A stretch of DNA of 64,000 nucleotides from Harmonia axyridis (GCF_914767665.1 NC_059504.1:13704501-13768500); one strand, 5' to 3'; counted from the first letter of the stretch, positions 35,601 to 45,826 are shown. Numbers and translations are program-made. The notes: generated by a model from the sequence alone, not told the origin.

Positions 35601-36207
35601 CAGCATATCATTCACGAATATTTGTTGATCAAAAGCAACAATGTGTAAATGGTTCTGAGCAGTGTTTGAAGCTATTCAAGTGCAATAAACCTGAATTTTT
35701 GCGTCGATATGACACAATGGATGGAACATGGCTCCATCATTTCACTCCGGAGTCCAATCAACTGTCAGCTGAGTGGACTGCGCACGATGAACCGAATCCA
35801 AAGCGAAGAAAAACACAACAGTCAGCTGGCAAGGTTATGGCCAGTATTCTGCGCAAGGTATAATGTTCATTGAATATTCAATTAAAACGATGGCAAAATT
35901 GCATGAATTGCTTCTGCATTCATCGTATTCGCCAGATCGGGCCCCCAGCGACTTTTTCCTGTTCTCAGACCTCAAAAGAATGCTTGATGGAAATAAATTT
36001 AGCGCCAATAAAGAAGTAATCGCCGAAACTGAGGCCTATTTTGAAGCGAAAGACGAATTTTACTACAAAAATAGTATCGAAAAGTTGGAAGATCGCTATA
36101 ATCGCTGTATTGCCCTCGAAGGCAACTATATTGAATAATAAAATGGAATTTTGCCAAAAAAATGTGTTTTACTATGGTAGACCGGGGACTTTTCAATTGG
36201 CCTGTTA
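35601..36207 (+). mobile_element. Mariner element, family B copy 2 (5'-truncated, internally deleted)
   Basis: Two frames: 35591-35863 carries VDQKQQCVNGSEQCLKLFKC, RRYDTMDGTWLHHF (first catalytic Asp) and KVMASILRK; 35863-36138 carries KTMAKLHELL, then SPDRAPSDFFLFSDLKRML (third catalytic Asp intact) and the end LEGNYIE. The second acidic block (HEDNAPCH) is removed by the internal deletion between the two. The right end 'ccggggacttttcaattggc' is intact. Comparison with copy 1 shows what copy 1 has lost. Confidence 0.88.
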
Positions 36208-36288
36208 AAAACCTAGCACATTGCGTGCGGAAAACAAAAAGCAACTATGTATTTGAAATTTTTAGCACGGTGGGTATGGTCGTAGGTA
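36208..36288. other. No gene seen
   Basis: Short spacer between two mobile elements. Confidence 0.3.
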
Positions 36289-36846
36289 CAGGGTCCGGCA
36301 AAAAAACCTCCCTGATTTCAATAGGCATTTGCAAAAAGAATAAGAAACATATAGAACAATTACTTATATTTGTGAATAGCCTATATGATGCCATTTTACA
36401 TCACTTAGTACACTTTATTTGGTTTTGAAAATTATGTCTGATAAATGATGTCCCCCATTGTTAAGACATTCATGACATTTCCTGGCCCCCAAGGCCACCC
36501 GACTTATCACCTTGTGATTTCTTTCTGTGGGGGTACCTAAAGGCTGAAGTGTACAAACATCGTCCCAGAACTCTGCAAGAACTAAAAGATGCCATTAGGC
36601 AGGAAGTGGCAGCCATTCCAAGGCTTCCGAAGAACTATGGACAACTTCAGGGAAAGACTTCGTGAATGTCTTAACAATGGGGGACATCATTTATCAGACA
36701 TAATTTTCAAAACCAAGTAAAGTGTACTAAGTGATGTAAAATGGCATCATATAGGCTATTCACAAATATGAGTAATTGTTCTATATGTTTCTTATTCTTT
36801 TTGCAAATGCCTATTGAAATCAGGGAGGTTTTTTTGCCGGACCCTG
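36289..36846. mobile_element. MITE-like inverted dimer of a mariner-type 3' end (187-bp arms)
   Basis: Ends 'cagggtccggcaaaaaaacc' and its complement, flanked by TA on both sides. Arm 36289-36475 is nearly the exact reverse complement of arm 36661-36846. The plus strand between and into the right arm encodes a transposase C-terminus: DISWPPRPPDLSPCDFFLWG (third catalytic Asp in CDFF), YKHRPRTLQELKDAI, and after a frameshift RERLRECLNNGGHHLSDIIF. The last of these lies inside the right arm, so the left arm is an inverted copy of coding plus terminal sequence, not an ordinary terminal repeat. Confidence 0.88.
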
Positions 36847-37156
36847 TATATAGCACGTAATGCGCAATGCGAAGTCAAAACTGTCATCTACCCAGCTTCG
36901 TGCGTAATATGCTTGATATATGGATATTAAACTGTTTAACAGTTTACCAGTGAACATTCAAAGGTTATATGGTCATGAGTCTTTCGGGAAGTCACTTTAT
37001 TGTTTTCTTTTACATATTGAAGAATTTTATTGTTCAAGTAGGGATAATGTAGTCGATATTTGAAATTTTTTTTTTTTTTTTCTTTTTAGGATGACCTGTT
37101 TTCCTTTCTACTTTGTATATATGGGAAATCAATGAAATATTGTTATTGTTATTATT
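36847..37156. other. No gene seen
   Basis: AT-rich spacer with a T-run near 37067-37081. Confidence 0.4.
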
Positions 37157-37640
37157 GTAATTGTTATATGTATACTACTACGATTTTCCGAGCTTGCGAG
37201 ACAATTTACACTTACCCAGAATGAATATATCAGTGCCTGGTTCAGCTACAAGTCTTAAACCTCTCGTTGATATGAGATGGGCAGAAGCAATGGAAATGTT
37301 CGGGATGAATCCTATTTTAAATCTCCCCTTTCGTTTTAAATCCCTTCCGGAATTTTCTCATCGTTTCCCTACTTCGGCCATAGCCGGTTCAAAAATCATC
37401 TCAAACAATGTGAGTTATTCGTTAACTTAGCGAGATTAAAACGACATTCAAGAGTTTTAATTACCTCTTCTTCGTGTTGGTCCCGCTTTGCGGTCGGAGG
37501 GTTCTCCGAGATTGATTTCGTGAAGTTGACAACCTCACTTTTACGATGCGGCTTTAACTGTCACTGGTGTTTTAAGCTCTAAGGTTGTGCGCTTTGCCGT
37601 TCTCGAAATATTTGGCGATACTTAAATTGGCAATCTCCAT
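37157..37640. promoter_or_regulatory. Moderately GC-rich intronic block
   Basis: Contains a 89-codon plus-strand frame (37161-37430) that resembles nothing known and the sequence 'gttttaattacc' among CpG-richer DNA. Candidate regulatory DNA only. Confidence 0.2.
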
Positions 37641-37837
37641 TAGTGCCGCTGTTGCAGTGTTGCAGGATGTTAGGAAAACATGCGACAAAAATTCTAGAGG
37701 TTATTCCTTGGAAAATTTGAAGGATATTTCATCCTTCGATAAATGTTGAAAAAGCGCTTTGTTGCAAAGATATAGGTCGAAAAACATATTCAAAAAATCC
37801 AATTTTTGTATTATCGAATTGTTATTGTAGGGTATAC

Positions 37838-38110
37838 GGAGATCGATGGATTGGTCGGGGTGGACCTTACGTATGGCCTGCTCGATCCCCGGACTTAATC
37901 CTCCTGGATTATTTCCTATGGGGCCATCTAAAATTATTAGTTCATACTAGGCCAGTGGAAGATGTGGACGATTTAAAAGATAGGATAATTGCTGGGTGTA
38001 ACTCGATGAGAAACGACCCTGGTGTTTTTGAAAGAGTTCGGCAGTCTATAGGGAGAAGATTGGAGGGTTGCATTCGAGCTGGAAGTAGCCATTTTCAACA
38101 ATTGTTGTAG
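37838..38110 (+). pseudogene. DD41D-type mariner transposase, C-terminal fragment
   Basis: A clean 90-codon run from DRWIGRGGPYVWPARSPDLI through LLDYFLWGHLKLLVHTRPVE (third catalytic Asp in LDYF), VDDLKDRIIAGCNSM and ERVRQSIGRRLEGC to the TAG at 38108. It aligns with the C-terminal part of the element at 55677-56665. No N-terminal part, second acidic block or terminal repeats were seen. Confidence 0.8.
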
Positions 38111-39512
38111 GTTGAGAAATGTTAGATGTCATCTTAAGTAATGAATTGTTATTTGTTGAAGATTTGTTCGTCCTATATCTTCAAACAAAGTGCTTTTTCA
38201 AAAATAATCAAGAGGTATTTTACTTAATTTTTCAGGTAGAATTGCTATATTTGGCACGGATCGTACCAAACTTGGATTGGGGACAGTATTCATTGCCCCA
38301 ACGATAGCTGAATGCTCAGTAATTTGAAAATAAGGACAAAGTAATTTCGAAGTCATACATTAGAAGTAACCAAGATGCAAGTATTTACATTTTATACCCT
38401 GGATATTCAGAAGTAAATAATTTATTTGGCATTGATTAAAAGAGTTCCTCATTGAAGTTTTTACGATTCACTACTCGTTGATGAATTCAAATTTGCGTAT
38501 TGGGGATCTGTACGCAATATTCATTACCTTGTTCTATTCAATGAACCAATTGGTTTTGTTTAACCGATAATTCACAGGAATTTATGTAGCAATTCTATCG
38601 GTAGATCTAACATGAATTTGGAATTGCTCATTTTATCGCCGTTATTTAACTTCAACATTCCTCAGAATTCCCCAGGAGTGTTAGTGAATTTGAAAATATT
38701 AAAATAAAAAAGCTGAAGTGCGGAATTAATTCCTTATTAATTTAGAATTGAATTGAACATTCACCTCCTGGTGAGATATCGATTCTAATAATGAGCCATT
38801 AGGAGAAAAAAAAGGATTGTGACGACAAAAAGCAATTAGACATAATGTCTGCGTCTAGCCGAAATTGTCGTTACAATACTTAATATAAATAAACCTGCAT
38901 TAGTGTAACAATAATCTTTCGAGGTATTTTTTCATGATTGTTGTGCATATAACATTCTCATTCATAGGGTTCTCAGAAACATACAATAGAGAATATCTTT
39001 CCCCTACCCTGATAAGTGTGCAGGCACCATGATACAATTGCGCAGGCATACAACTTAGAGAATAAGAAAAGGGAGAAGAAATTCAAGGTGTACAATATGA
39101 TTTTATGTTTGTAACCCAGGTATCAAACTGGGAAAAAGAGAGTTCAGTGGAATAAGTTACGAGGAGATGACCATTTGAGTTAGTAGAGTGTTGAAGGATG
39201 TTTCCAAGTGCTTGGCCACAATGAAGTTCTCGTCTGTTGTCCATCAGTGTTTTAATATTCCCCACGAAAACGCGATACCCCGAAAGTAGTAAGTACTCTT
39301 CCACTATTTCAGGATCAGATAGTAATCGATAAGATATATTCAAAATCAAGGGGTTGTACTCACCCCCGTTAGGGGGTTCTAATAACGAGGATGCGAAGAG
39401 CAGAAAACTTGTTCCCCCTCGAATCGGAAATTGATAGGTCCGAGCGTTTGGTGTTAAAAGTACAGAGTTTGAACTATTTAGAGGGTCACTTCAGGGATAT
39501 CGAAATTAAATA
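38111..39512. other. No gene supported
   Basis: AT-rich DNA. The minus-strand frame 39083-39349 (about 88 codons, non-ATG start) has a fairly protein-like composition (including HCGQALGNILQHS) but I do not recognise it and it lacks a start; it could be a relic exon of an unknown element. Confidence 0.4.
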
Positions 39513-40133
39513 CAGGGTGGCTCGAATTACAAAAAAATTGCGTTATTTAGGGATGAGTGTGTTGGTGTGAACAGATCCGAAAGATTTCCATTGCTTCCCG
39601 AGATATCACGAAAAAACTGAAAATCGAGATTTAATTTTTTTTTTGTATAACTCATTTGGTTTATAGCTATTATTCAATATAGAGATACAAATGATGTCTT
39701 CAGATTTTTCTGTTTTCCATTGTTTCAGATAGTCAAGTGATGATTTCACATAACAACTCTTCAAATTTGCGTACCTAGACTTGATATTTTTGTAAAGTGT
39801 GATATAATGTTGAATTCGTAATTTTTTTCTTTATCATCTCATAAGGAAAACCAATATGGCATCCATAAAAAAAAATTGACTATCGCGTCTCTGAAATAAT
39901 AGGAAACAGAAAAAATCTGACAACACCATTACAATCTTTATATTGGATAATGACTACAAACCGAATTCGTGAAGTTATCTCCAGAAACAAATGAAGTTGT
40001 ACAGAAGAAAAGAAAATCTCGATTTTCAGTTTTTTCGAGATATCTCTGGTACCATTGAAGATATTTTGGATCTGTTAACACCAACACACTAATCCCTAAA
40101 TAACGCAACTTTTTTTAAATTTAAGTCACCCTG
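39513..40133. mobile_element. Fold-back MITE with arms of about 270 bp
   Basis: 'cagggtggctcgaattac' at the left and 'taagtcaccctg' at the right, with TA on both outer sides. The arms pair through 'ttgcgttatttagggat', 'gtgttggtgt', 'aacagatcc', 'aaaaactgaaaatcgagat' and further, about 75-80% identity by eye. There is no open frame. Different family from the 19219 MITE. Confidence 0.85.
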
Positions 40134-40234
40134 TATCTCTAACGGTTTTTGATCTCCCTGTAGTGTTCCTCTAAATAGTTCTAACCCTGTATAACACAAA
40201 CCTTTCTTCTTACTTTCACCTGTTATACAACGAT

Positions 40235-40760
40235 CTAATGACACGGTTTCCAGTTAGTAGGGCAGTTCGAGGCCTCGATTCCAACCCCCACTCTCTTCTC
40301 AGTCCACATGCAGCCTCCCCAGCAGTCCCAAATCATATCAACCGTCCAAAAATCCTCGCTGTCCCTTTTATTAAACCTCACAGCCCCCCTCGATGCCGTA
40401 TCGGCGTCAATAAAATGTCTAGCCTTAATGAATATCCACTTCCGGCGAGTGAAAAACAAACAGAAGCGCCGGCCGCCGAGATGCCAAGGCGGCAGCTAGC
40501 GCCCTCTGTCGGAGCGCGTTGCCATAGACGACCCTAGATCTCTCCCGCGATACGGAAGAGCCTTCCAGATGAATTTAGGTCTTATTTAAGCCCCCACCTG
40601 GATCTGGACTGGCGCGTTTTAAGTGGATTTGCTTCGATTTTCGGGGGAGGGGGTAGGATTGCCAGAGAGGAGGGGGGTTTGGGGATACGTGACGGTTATC
40701 GGAAAAATCTTGAATGGACGTTTCGGGGACGTGTGAAACCCGGGCGCTCTGGCGTCTTCG
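40235..40760. promoter_or_regulatory. GC-rich block with a CTCF-like motif
   Basis: Strongly GC-rich relative to flanks. 'tagcgccctctgtcgg' at 40497-40512, reverse complement CAGAGGGCGCTA, matches the CTCF core. Open frames of 62-99 codons on both strands are proline- or lysine-rich with no known domain. The block is 2.1 kb downstream (in transcription order) of the Nlf-1 middle exon. Confidence 0.35.
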
Positions 40761-41139
40761 ACGTCGCGGCGGTTGAAGAATGAGCTGAGTGGGATTGAAG
40801 TTTTTTTAGGATGAGTGTAGAATGTGGGTGGAGAATTTTTTTTTGGCGTTCTTTTTCGCTATTGTCTTTCTTTTTGTTCTGCATGTTGTTCGAAGAAGAA
40901 GAATGAAGGTTTTATCACCGAATATTCGAAGGTTTTAAGAAGGTAACACAAAAAACTGAGAAAAACCTTTATGTCACATTCTTCGTTATTTTTATTTAGA
41001 TAAATTATAGTCTCTTGAAGTAGGTCAGAATATTTCTAATATTCTATATAATATTTCAAGTTCCCAGGAATTTATTTGGAAGTAAGGAATTTATTGCCTA
41101 TATAGACCTTTCGAATATATCTCAGTATGCTAGTTTATT
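40761..41139. other. No gene seen
   Basis: AT-rich spacer. Confidence 0.4.
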
Positions 41140-41460
41140 CGATTGTGTCGATTTGGTCACTTTCATTGCTCGAAATAGTACACGTGCTGCCGTGTGGCAA
41201 TTTGATAACTCTTATTGGTAGGAGTTGTGCTCATCTTCCACATCTAATTAAAATGACTGGTTTAGGGACTTATAAAGAGCCGCTTAAGGAAATTCAATCG
41301 AACATCGATGAAGGATTCTACTGTCATAGAGAGTATGAATGAGGTTTTCAATGATTTAGACGATGGCGCTTGGCAAAATTCTGAAGCAAGTGATAAATAA
41401 ACTGAAGATGAATATTTTGCAATGAAATATTTACCTCCAAATACTTTCAAAGTCAGTAAT
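41140..41460 (+). repeat. Dispersed repeat R3, copy 2, with remnant coding sequence
   Basis: Plus-strand translation gives PCGNLITLIGRSCAHLPHLI, GLGTYKEPLKEIQSN and, one frame over, NEVFNDLDDG, a stop and EYFAMKYLPPNTFKV. These correspond to the minus-strand blocks of 20940-21490. The frameshift and stop show decay. Confidence 0.6.
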
Positions 41461-41726
41461 TATACCTCAAATTCAATTCAAAGATAATTATTTCGCATCC
41501 TAAGGACCGTCATACCACTGAAAAAAATATTTTTACCAAGAGGACTAGATGAGATAAACCAATATATAATTTCATCAATGGTAATACTTGTTTCCCTTAT
41601 AGTCAGACAAAACATTTCCGAGTTCATCTGAAACACTTTTTTGCACTTATAGATTTATGCATCGATTATGTCATTATGGTTGATAATTTTTGGCACTGGT
41701 GTCATCAGAGAGAATTTTTTTCTGTT
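41461..41726. other. No gene seen
   Basis: AT-rich spacer. Confidence 0.35.
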
Positions 41727-42477
41727 GTAGTGAAGGAACGTGACGAGAGTGGTTTCAACGCTTCAATAATGTGGTTTTGACGTCGAAGACCAGCATGGCG
41801 GTGGAAGAGAGAAGATTTTCGAAGATGCAGAATTGGAGGCATTACTTGATCAACACTAGTGTCAAACGCAACAAGGATTGTCAGGATCAATGGTAGTGAT
41901 ACAACAAACCATTTCAACCTCACCTGAAAGTCATAGGAATGATCTATAAACAAGGAAATTGGATGCCGTACGAGTTGAAGCCGAGGGATGATAAACGGCG
42001 TTTGCTTGCTTGTGAACAGCTGCTTGCAAGTCAAAGAAGAAAGGGATTTCTGCATCGTATTGGACACGAAAAATGGGTTCATTACGATAATACCAATGCA
42101 GAAAATCATGGGGATATCCCGGCCATGCTTCCACGTATTTGGTTGGACCAGCTCGGAGTAGTGTATCATGAGTTGTTAAAAACGACTGAAACAATCACAG
42201 GTAATCGTTATCGAATACAATTAATGAGTTTAATCCGAGCATTGAAAGATAAACGGCCGCAATACAATGATAGACATGATAATATGATTTTACAGCATGA
42301 TAATGCTCGACCCTATGTTGAAGACTTTTTTTAAAGCGGAATTCGTACGCTGCCCGAAAAATGGGAGAAAGTAGTGGCCAGCGATAGACAATATTTTGAA
42401 TCATAAATGTAGAACCAGTTTTTCATGATAAAGTCTCGAATTTCTGAAAAAAACGGCGGAAGCAAAGTTGTACGCCC
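41727..42477 (+). mobile_element. Cecropia-like mariner, family A copy 4 (5'-truncated)
   Basis: Homology begins at the 'gtgaaggaacgtg' region of the transposase N-terminal domain, without the left end. Plus-strand frame 41939-42334 carries PYELKPRDDKRRLLACEQLL, QRRKGFLHRIGHEKWVHYDN (the VTGDEKW block has lost two residues including the first catalytic Asp), LGVVYHELLKTTETITGNRY and QHDNARPYVEDFF. The stretch from there to GIRTLPEKW is deleted, so the third Asp is absent. The right end 'ggcggaagcaaagttgtacg' is intact. Confidence 0.85.
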
Positions 42478-42831
42478 ATTTATTTTCCATTCTAGGGTTT
42501 GAAAAACATGCGCCCATGGTTGTGGCATGACATCAAATGGAAATCTGGACAAACGGTTTCATAGAGTCTTTGAAGTAAGATTGAAAGAACTATAACTATG
42601 TAGAAATTACTAAATTATATATTTTTCTGTGATATTTTTGATTTCGAAGAATTTATCTATGTCTAATAGATTATATTCATTATCAAGTGTGAATTTCTTC
42701 TTTTCTTCACGAACTCTTGTTACTAAGTTATTCCTGTTATATTGAAGAAATAAATAAAAAAAATAAAACAAATTTTTTCATGAGAAGCAACTCCAAACCG
42801 CTTCCAACGAAATTCCAAAAAAAAAACTTAC
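42478..42831. other. Intron sequence next to the Nlf-1 exon donor
   Basis: No coding signature. On the minus strand it begins with the donor GTAAGT (42831-42826) followed by a long T run. Confidence 0.6.
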
Positions 42832-43036
42832 CCAGACATATAAATGTAGGCTCTCCAGCGTATTGAGGCGTGGGATGTGTGGTGGTCTCCCCTGGGATTA
42901 CGGTCATATCACCGGGCAGCAGGTACGGGCACTGCCTCTCGACGTCTTGGCAGATGCTGAGGCACGGTCGCACGCGACGTTTCGCCCGTGTGAAGTGAGG
43001 CAAAAAGGTACTGCACACCCATCGTCTGTACGCCTC
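42832..43036 (-). CDS. Nlf-1: Nlf-1/NALF (FAM155) cysteine-rich middle exon
   Basis: NALF/FAM155 proteins are membrane-anchored cysteine-rich partners of the NALCN sodium-leak channel, needed for its folding and surface delivery; the Drosophila form, Nlf-1, acts on narrow abdomen in neurons. This 205-nt exon encodes 68 residues: EAYRRWVCSTFLPHF, RVRPCLSICQDVERQCPYLL, and QYAGEPTFICL. The pattern Y-x-x-W-V-C-S, P-C-x-x-x-C-x-x-V-E-x-x-C-P-x-L-L-P and GEPTFIC with five cysteines is diagnostic. The acceptor is a pyrimidine-rich tract ending 'ttttcgcag' before 43036, and the donor is GTAAGT at 42831. It starts at a codon boundary and ends one base into a codon, matching the exon at 17427-17767. 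No stop, frameshift or motif loss is seen. Confidence 0.92.
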
Positions 43037-43620
43037 CTGCGAAAAAGAGCGAAAATGAGAGTTGGAGGGGGAGCTGCCACATCCGGAGTTCAATCTATAT
43101 TCTAATGGGATATTTGTTTGGACGTGGGGGTTTGAATATATCAGGGTTGGGGTGATTGAGTGTTGTAGGGGGTAGCTCACATTTTCCCTCTGAGGGGAAT
43201 CTGGAAGTTGACAATTTTTAGGAATCTTTTATTGCTTATTTGTGTATCAACGTTGAAATTCTTCAAAGTCGCCCAACTGCCATGTCTCCTTTGATTATGA
43301 CACAGTCTGTACATCAAACATTAGTGTTGTTGACGTATTAACCAGTGTTTTGAAAATAAATAGCTGTAAAATTGAATTGAGGAATCACTTAAAGCAATAC
43401 AATGTATCACTCTGCTATTCTTATTCTATCAATGGCATGACGTCACTGATGACGCATTCGATTCCCGCTGCATCCACCTCGAAAACACCACAACCCCTTT
43501 GCTGTGTTGCCGATATACAAATTCTGACTTTGCGTTTTTATTTTATTCGTGATAATTATTGATTTTGGTTGTTTTCGATTCAGTTCTCATCTACTCTTCA
43601 AAAAGAGGCATACTGCTAGG
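43037..43620. other. No further exon seen upstream of the Nlf-1 middle exon
   Basis: Presumed 5' intron. Contains the polypyrimidine tract of the acceptor next to 43037. No cysteine-rich frame in phase 0 with a donor was found here. Confidence 0.5.
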
Positions 43621-44091
43621 ATGGGTCCCAAAAATGAATCATCTCTTCAGAAATCTATTCGAAATACCAAAGAAGAATCTGATAAAATATAGAAGGAGGA
43701 AAATTTGAAAAAAGTTGATATAAATACAAAAATACAAGACGATATGAAAAATATTATTAATAGAAAACACACTCTTGTACCTAAAACAAAGAATAATACA
43801 ATAGAAAAATAAAAAGAAATAAATAATAAGGCCATCCAAAAATCTGAGAGTGGAGAAGACTTTTGGAAAGTTATTGGATCCAGGGAGAGCATAAAACCTC
43901 TTTTGAAGAAACTTCAATTGAGGACATATCAACTGATTAAAGAAACAGAGGAAAAATAAATAGTTCAAAAGAAACTATATGAGGATGAACCTGTTTTGAA
44001 GAAAGTTGAAAAAAACACATTTATTGAAGATAATAAGAAGGCAATAGTAGAAGAGGAAAAAAAGAAGACGAAAAAAAAGGCCTGTACCGTG
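43621..44091 (+). pseudogene. Lysine-rich pseudogene of unknown origin
   Basis: From ATGGGTCCC at 43621 one frame stays open for about 155 codons except for three isolated stops (TAG at 43690, TAA at 43810 and TAA at 43957). Each differs by one base from a Lys, Glu or Gln codon. The residues between are Lys/Glu-rich and charged: MGPKNESSLQKSIRNTKEES, then FWKVIGSRESIKPLLKKLQ, and VEKNTFIEDNKKAIVEEEKK. In DNA this AT-rich a stop is expected much more often, so I infer an old coding sequence. I do not recognise the family. It runs into mariner family C sequence at about 44095. Confidence 0.4.
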
Positions 44092-44094
44092 GCG

Positions 44095-44555
44095 CACAGA
44101 TGGCATCACCAGTGCCATATTCCATTTTTTCTCGATAATAATAAGCTTCAAAAGAAAAGTGTTAAAGTTTCGGAAAATAGAGTCAAGTCTGGATCGATAT
44201 ATCGAAGATTGAGTGATGCTACATCTGTTGTGCAGCAATTTTGAAAAAACATCCTCAAATTAAAAAGAAAAAAAAATTTTTTCATCGAGACAATGCTTCT
44301 TGTCATAAATCGATGAGAACTATGGTCAAATTGAACCAATTGCGCTTCCAACTTGTTGACCATCCAGCTCATTTTCCATATCCGGCTCCTGGTGACTACT
44401 GACTTCTTGCAGACCTCAACAGAATGATCCAGGGAAAAAAATTTGGCTCTAATGAAGAAATGATTGTCGAAATTGAAGGCTATTTCGAAAGCAATTACAA
44501 ATTTTCCTATAGAAAAAGTATTGAAAAGTTAGAGGAGCGTTGAGTGTATGTTTCA
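44095..44555 (+). pseudogene. Decayed mariner, family C copy 2 (internally deleted)
   Basis: Begins with 'gcgcacagatggcatcacc' like the left end of a family B or C mariner, then after a deletion reads FHRDNASCHKSMRTMVKLNQ (second catalytic Asp, about 44282), HPAHFPYPAPGDY (third Asp present in GDY, with SPDL changed to FPYP), DLNRMIQGKKFGSNEE and RKSIEKLEER to about 44543. Stops and frameshifts occur throughout. Confidence 0.75.
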
Positions 44556-44576
44556 CCCTTGGAGGTGAATATTAGT

Positions 44577-44850
44577 TCAATTGAAAAGTCCCCGGTTTGA
44601 TGCACAGATGGCGGTGCTACGATATGTGTTAAAATTTGACAGCAGTCTGACCATTAGTTTGTGAGATATTGTGTTGTCAGTGTAGCTACATCATATCATT
44701 CACGTATATTTGTACATGAGAAAGCTGTGTGCAAAATGGATGCCGCGCTCACAATCGATCAAGAGCAACAACGTATTAATGATTCTGAGCAGTGTTTGAA
44801 GCTGTTTAAGTGCAATAAACCTGAATTTTTGCAAGGAGTAAAGAGAAAAA
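44577..44850 (+). mobile_element. Mariner element, family B copy 3 (left end, internal deletion, truncated)
   Basis: Left end 'tcaattgaaaagtccccgg' and 'gatgcacagatggcggtgc', then after a deletion 'tcattcacgtatatttgtac' encoding RKLCAKWMPRSQSI-like sequence and NDSEQCLKLFKCNKPEFL, where homology stops at about 44835. No catalytic residue is retained. The element directly follows family C copy 2. Confidence 0.8.
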
Positions 44851-45662
44851 CTAAAGTAAACATTCACTTTTTCAGGGGTATTGAATTTCGATTCGGAATT
44901 GTTTTTTCGGTACACCAAAACACAGTTATTTCATGACTCAATCTTCAAAGATTCTAGTTTGACGAAAGTTATTAACCTAGAATTGGCAAATTTGATTACA
45001 ACATTTTTTCAACTGAGACTTCGTTAGACATCATAATTACATCTGATCAGCATAAAATCCAACTCTACCACCAAAAAAGTTCTAAAATACGGATGAATCC
45101 TCTTTACGACTCAAAAAACAAAAAACACACAGTAATCTCTTGAAAACCTCGAACTGAAGGTGCAATTAAAGAATCAAAGCAAAACTTAATGAATGAATAA
45201 CATCCCATAACGACTACATTTTTCAGGCTCATAAACCCCAAGAACCAAACCGGCAACATTTCCTCTCAGCAATTGTTAGCCTGCATTTATATAACGTAGT
45301 CGTTCAGGCTTGCCTCTAATTCAACTACGATGCACTTCTCTGAACTTCACAGTACTCACTGCTTTGGCTTCAGTTAACCGAGCTATTAACCACTTAAGTT
45401 CCATTAAATGGGAAACTTTTCAAGACAAATCCACGTTTATATCGCAGTTGCTAACGAGTTAAGGGATGGCGTTTGTTTGTTCACACATCGATTTCAATTG
45501 GGACTAGTGCTGAATTTATATGGAGTCGTAATATGGGGATTTACATAATATAACTCGAGATTTTACGACGGAGATTCTTAGCGTAGCGTATAAATTCTGA
45601 TGGCAATCTTGCATGTTTCAGCGGGATTGACGGCTGCTTTATCAAGTGATTTTGAAACAGAA
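44851..45662. other. No gene seen
   Basis: AT-rich spacer without recognisable genes or repeats. Confidence 0.45.
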
Positions 45663-45704
45663 GTATTGAATATAGATGTTGATACTTCAACATCTATATT
45701 CAAT
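45663..45704. other. Perfect 19-bp hairpin, 4-nt loop
   Basis: 'tattgaatatagatgttga' and its exact reverse complement, loop 'tact'. No neighbouring motif explains it. A structured RNA or a very short fold-back element is possible. Confidence 0.75.
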
Positions 45705-45826
45705 AACCATCAATTCTCTTTTACCTTGACCAATAGACAGTGAACATCGACGTCAACTTAACTCATTCTTGTGTAGAACGAATCAATTTCAAGATATGTC
45801 AGCATTCATATTCATATACTAACTGA

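Noticed and set aside
42863..43105. Plus-strand 80-codon frame across the Nlf-1 exon
   Set aside because: It is the antisense shadow of the minus-strand exon, whose cysteine pattern and splice sites are diagnostic.
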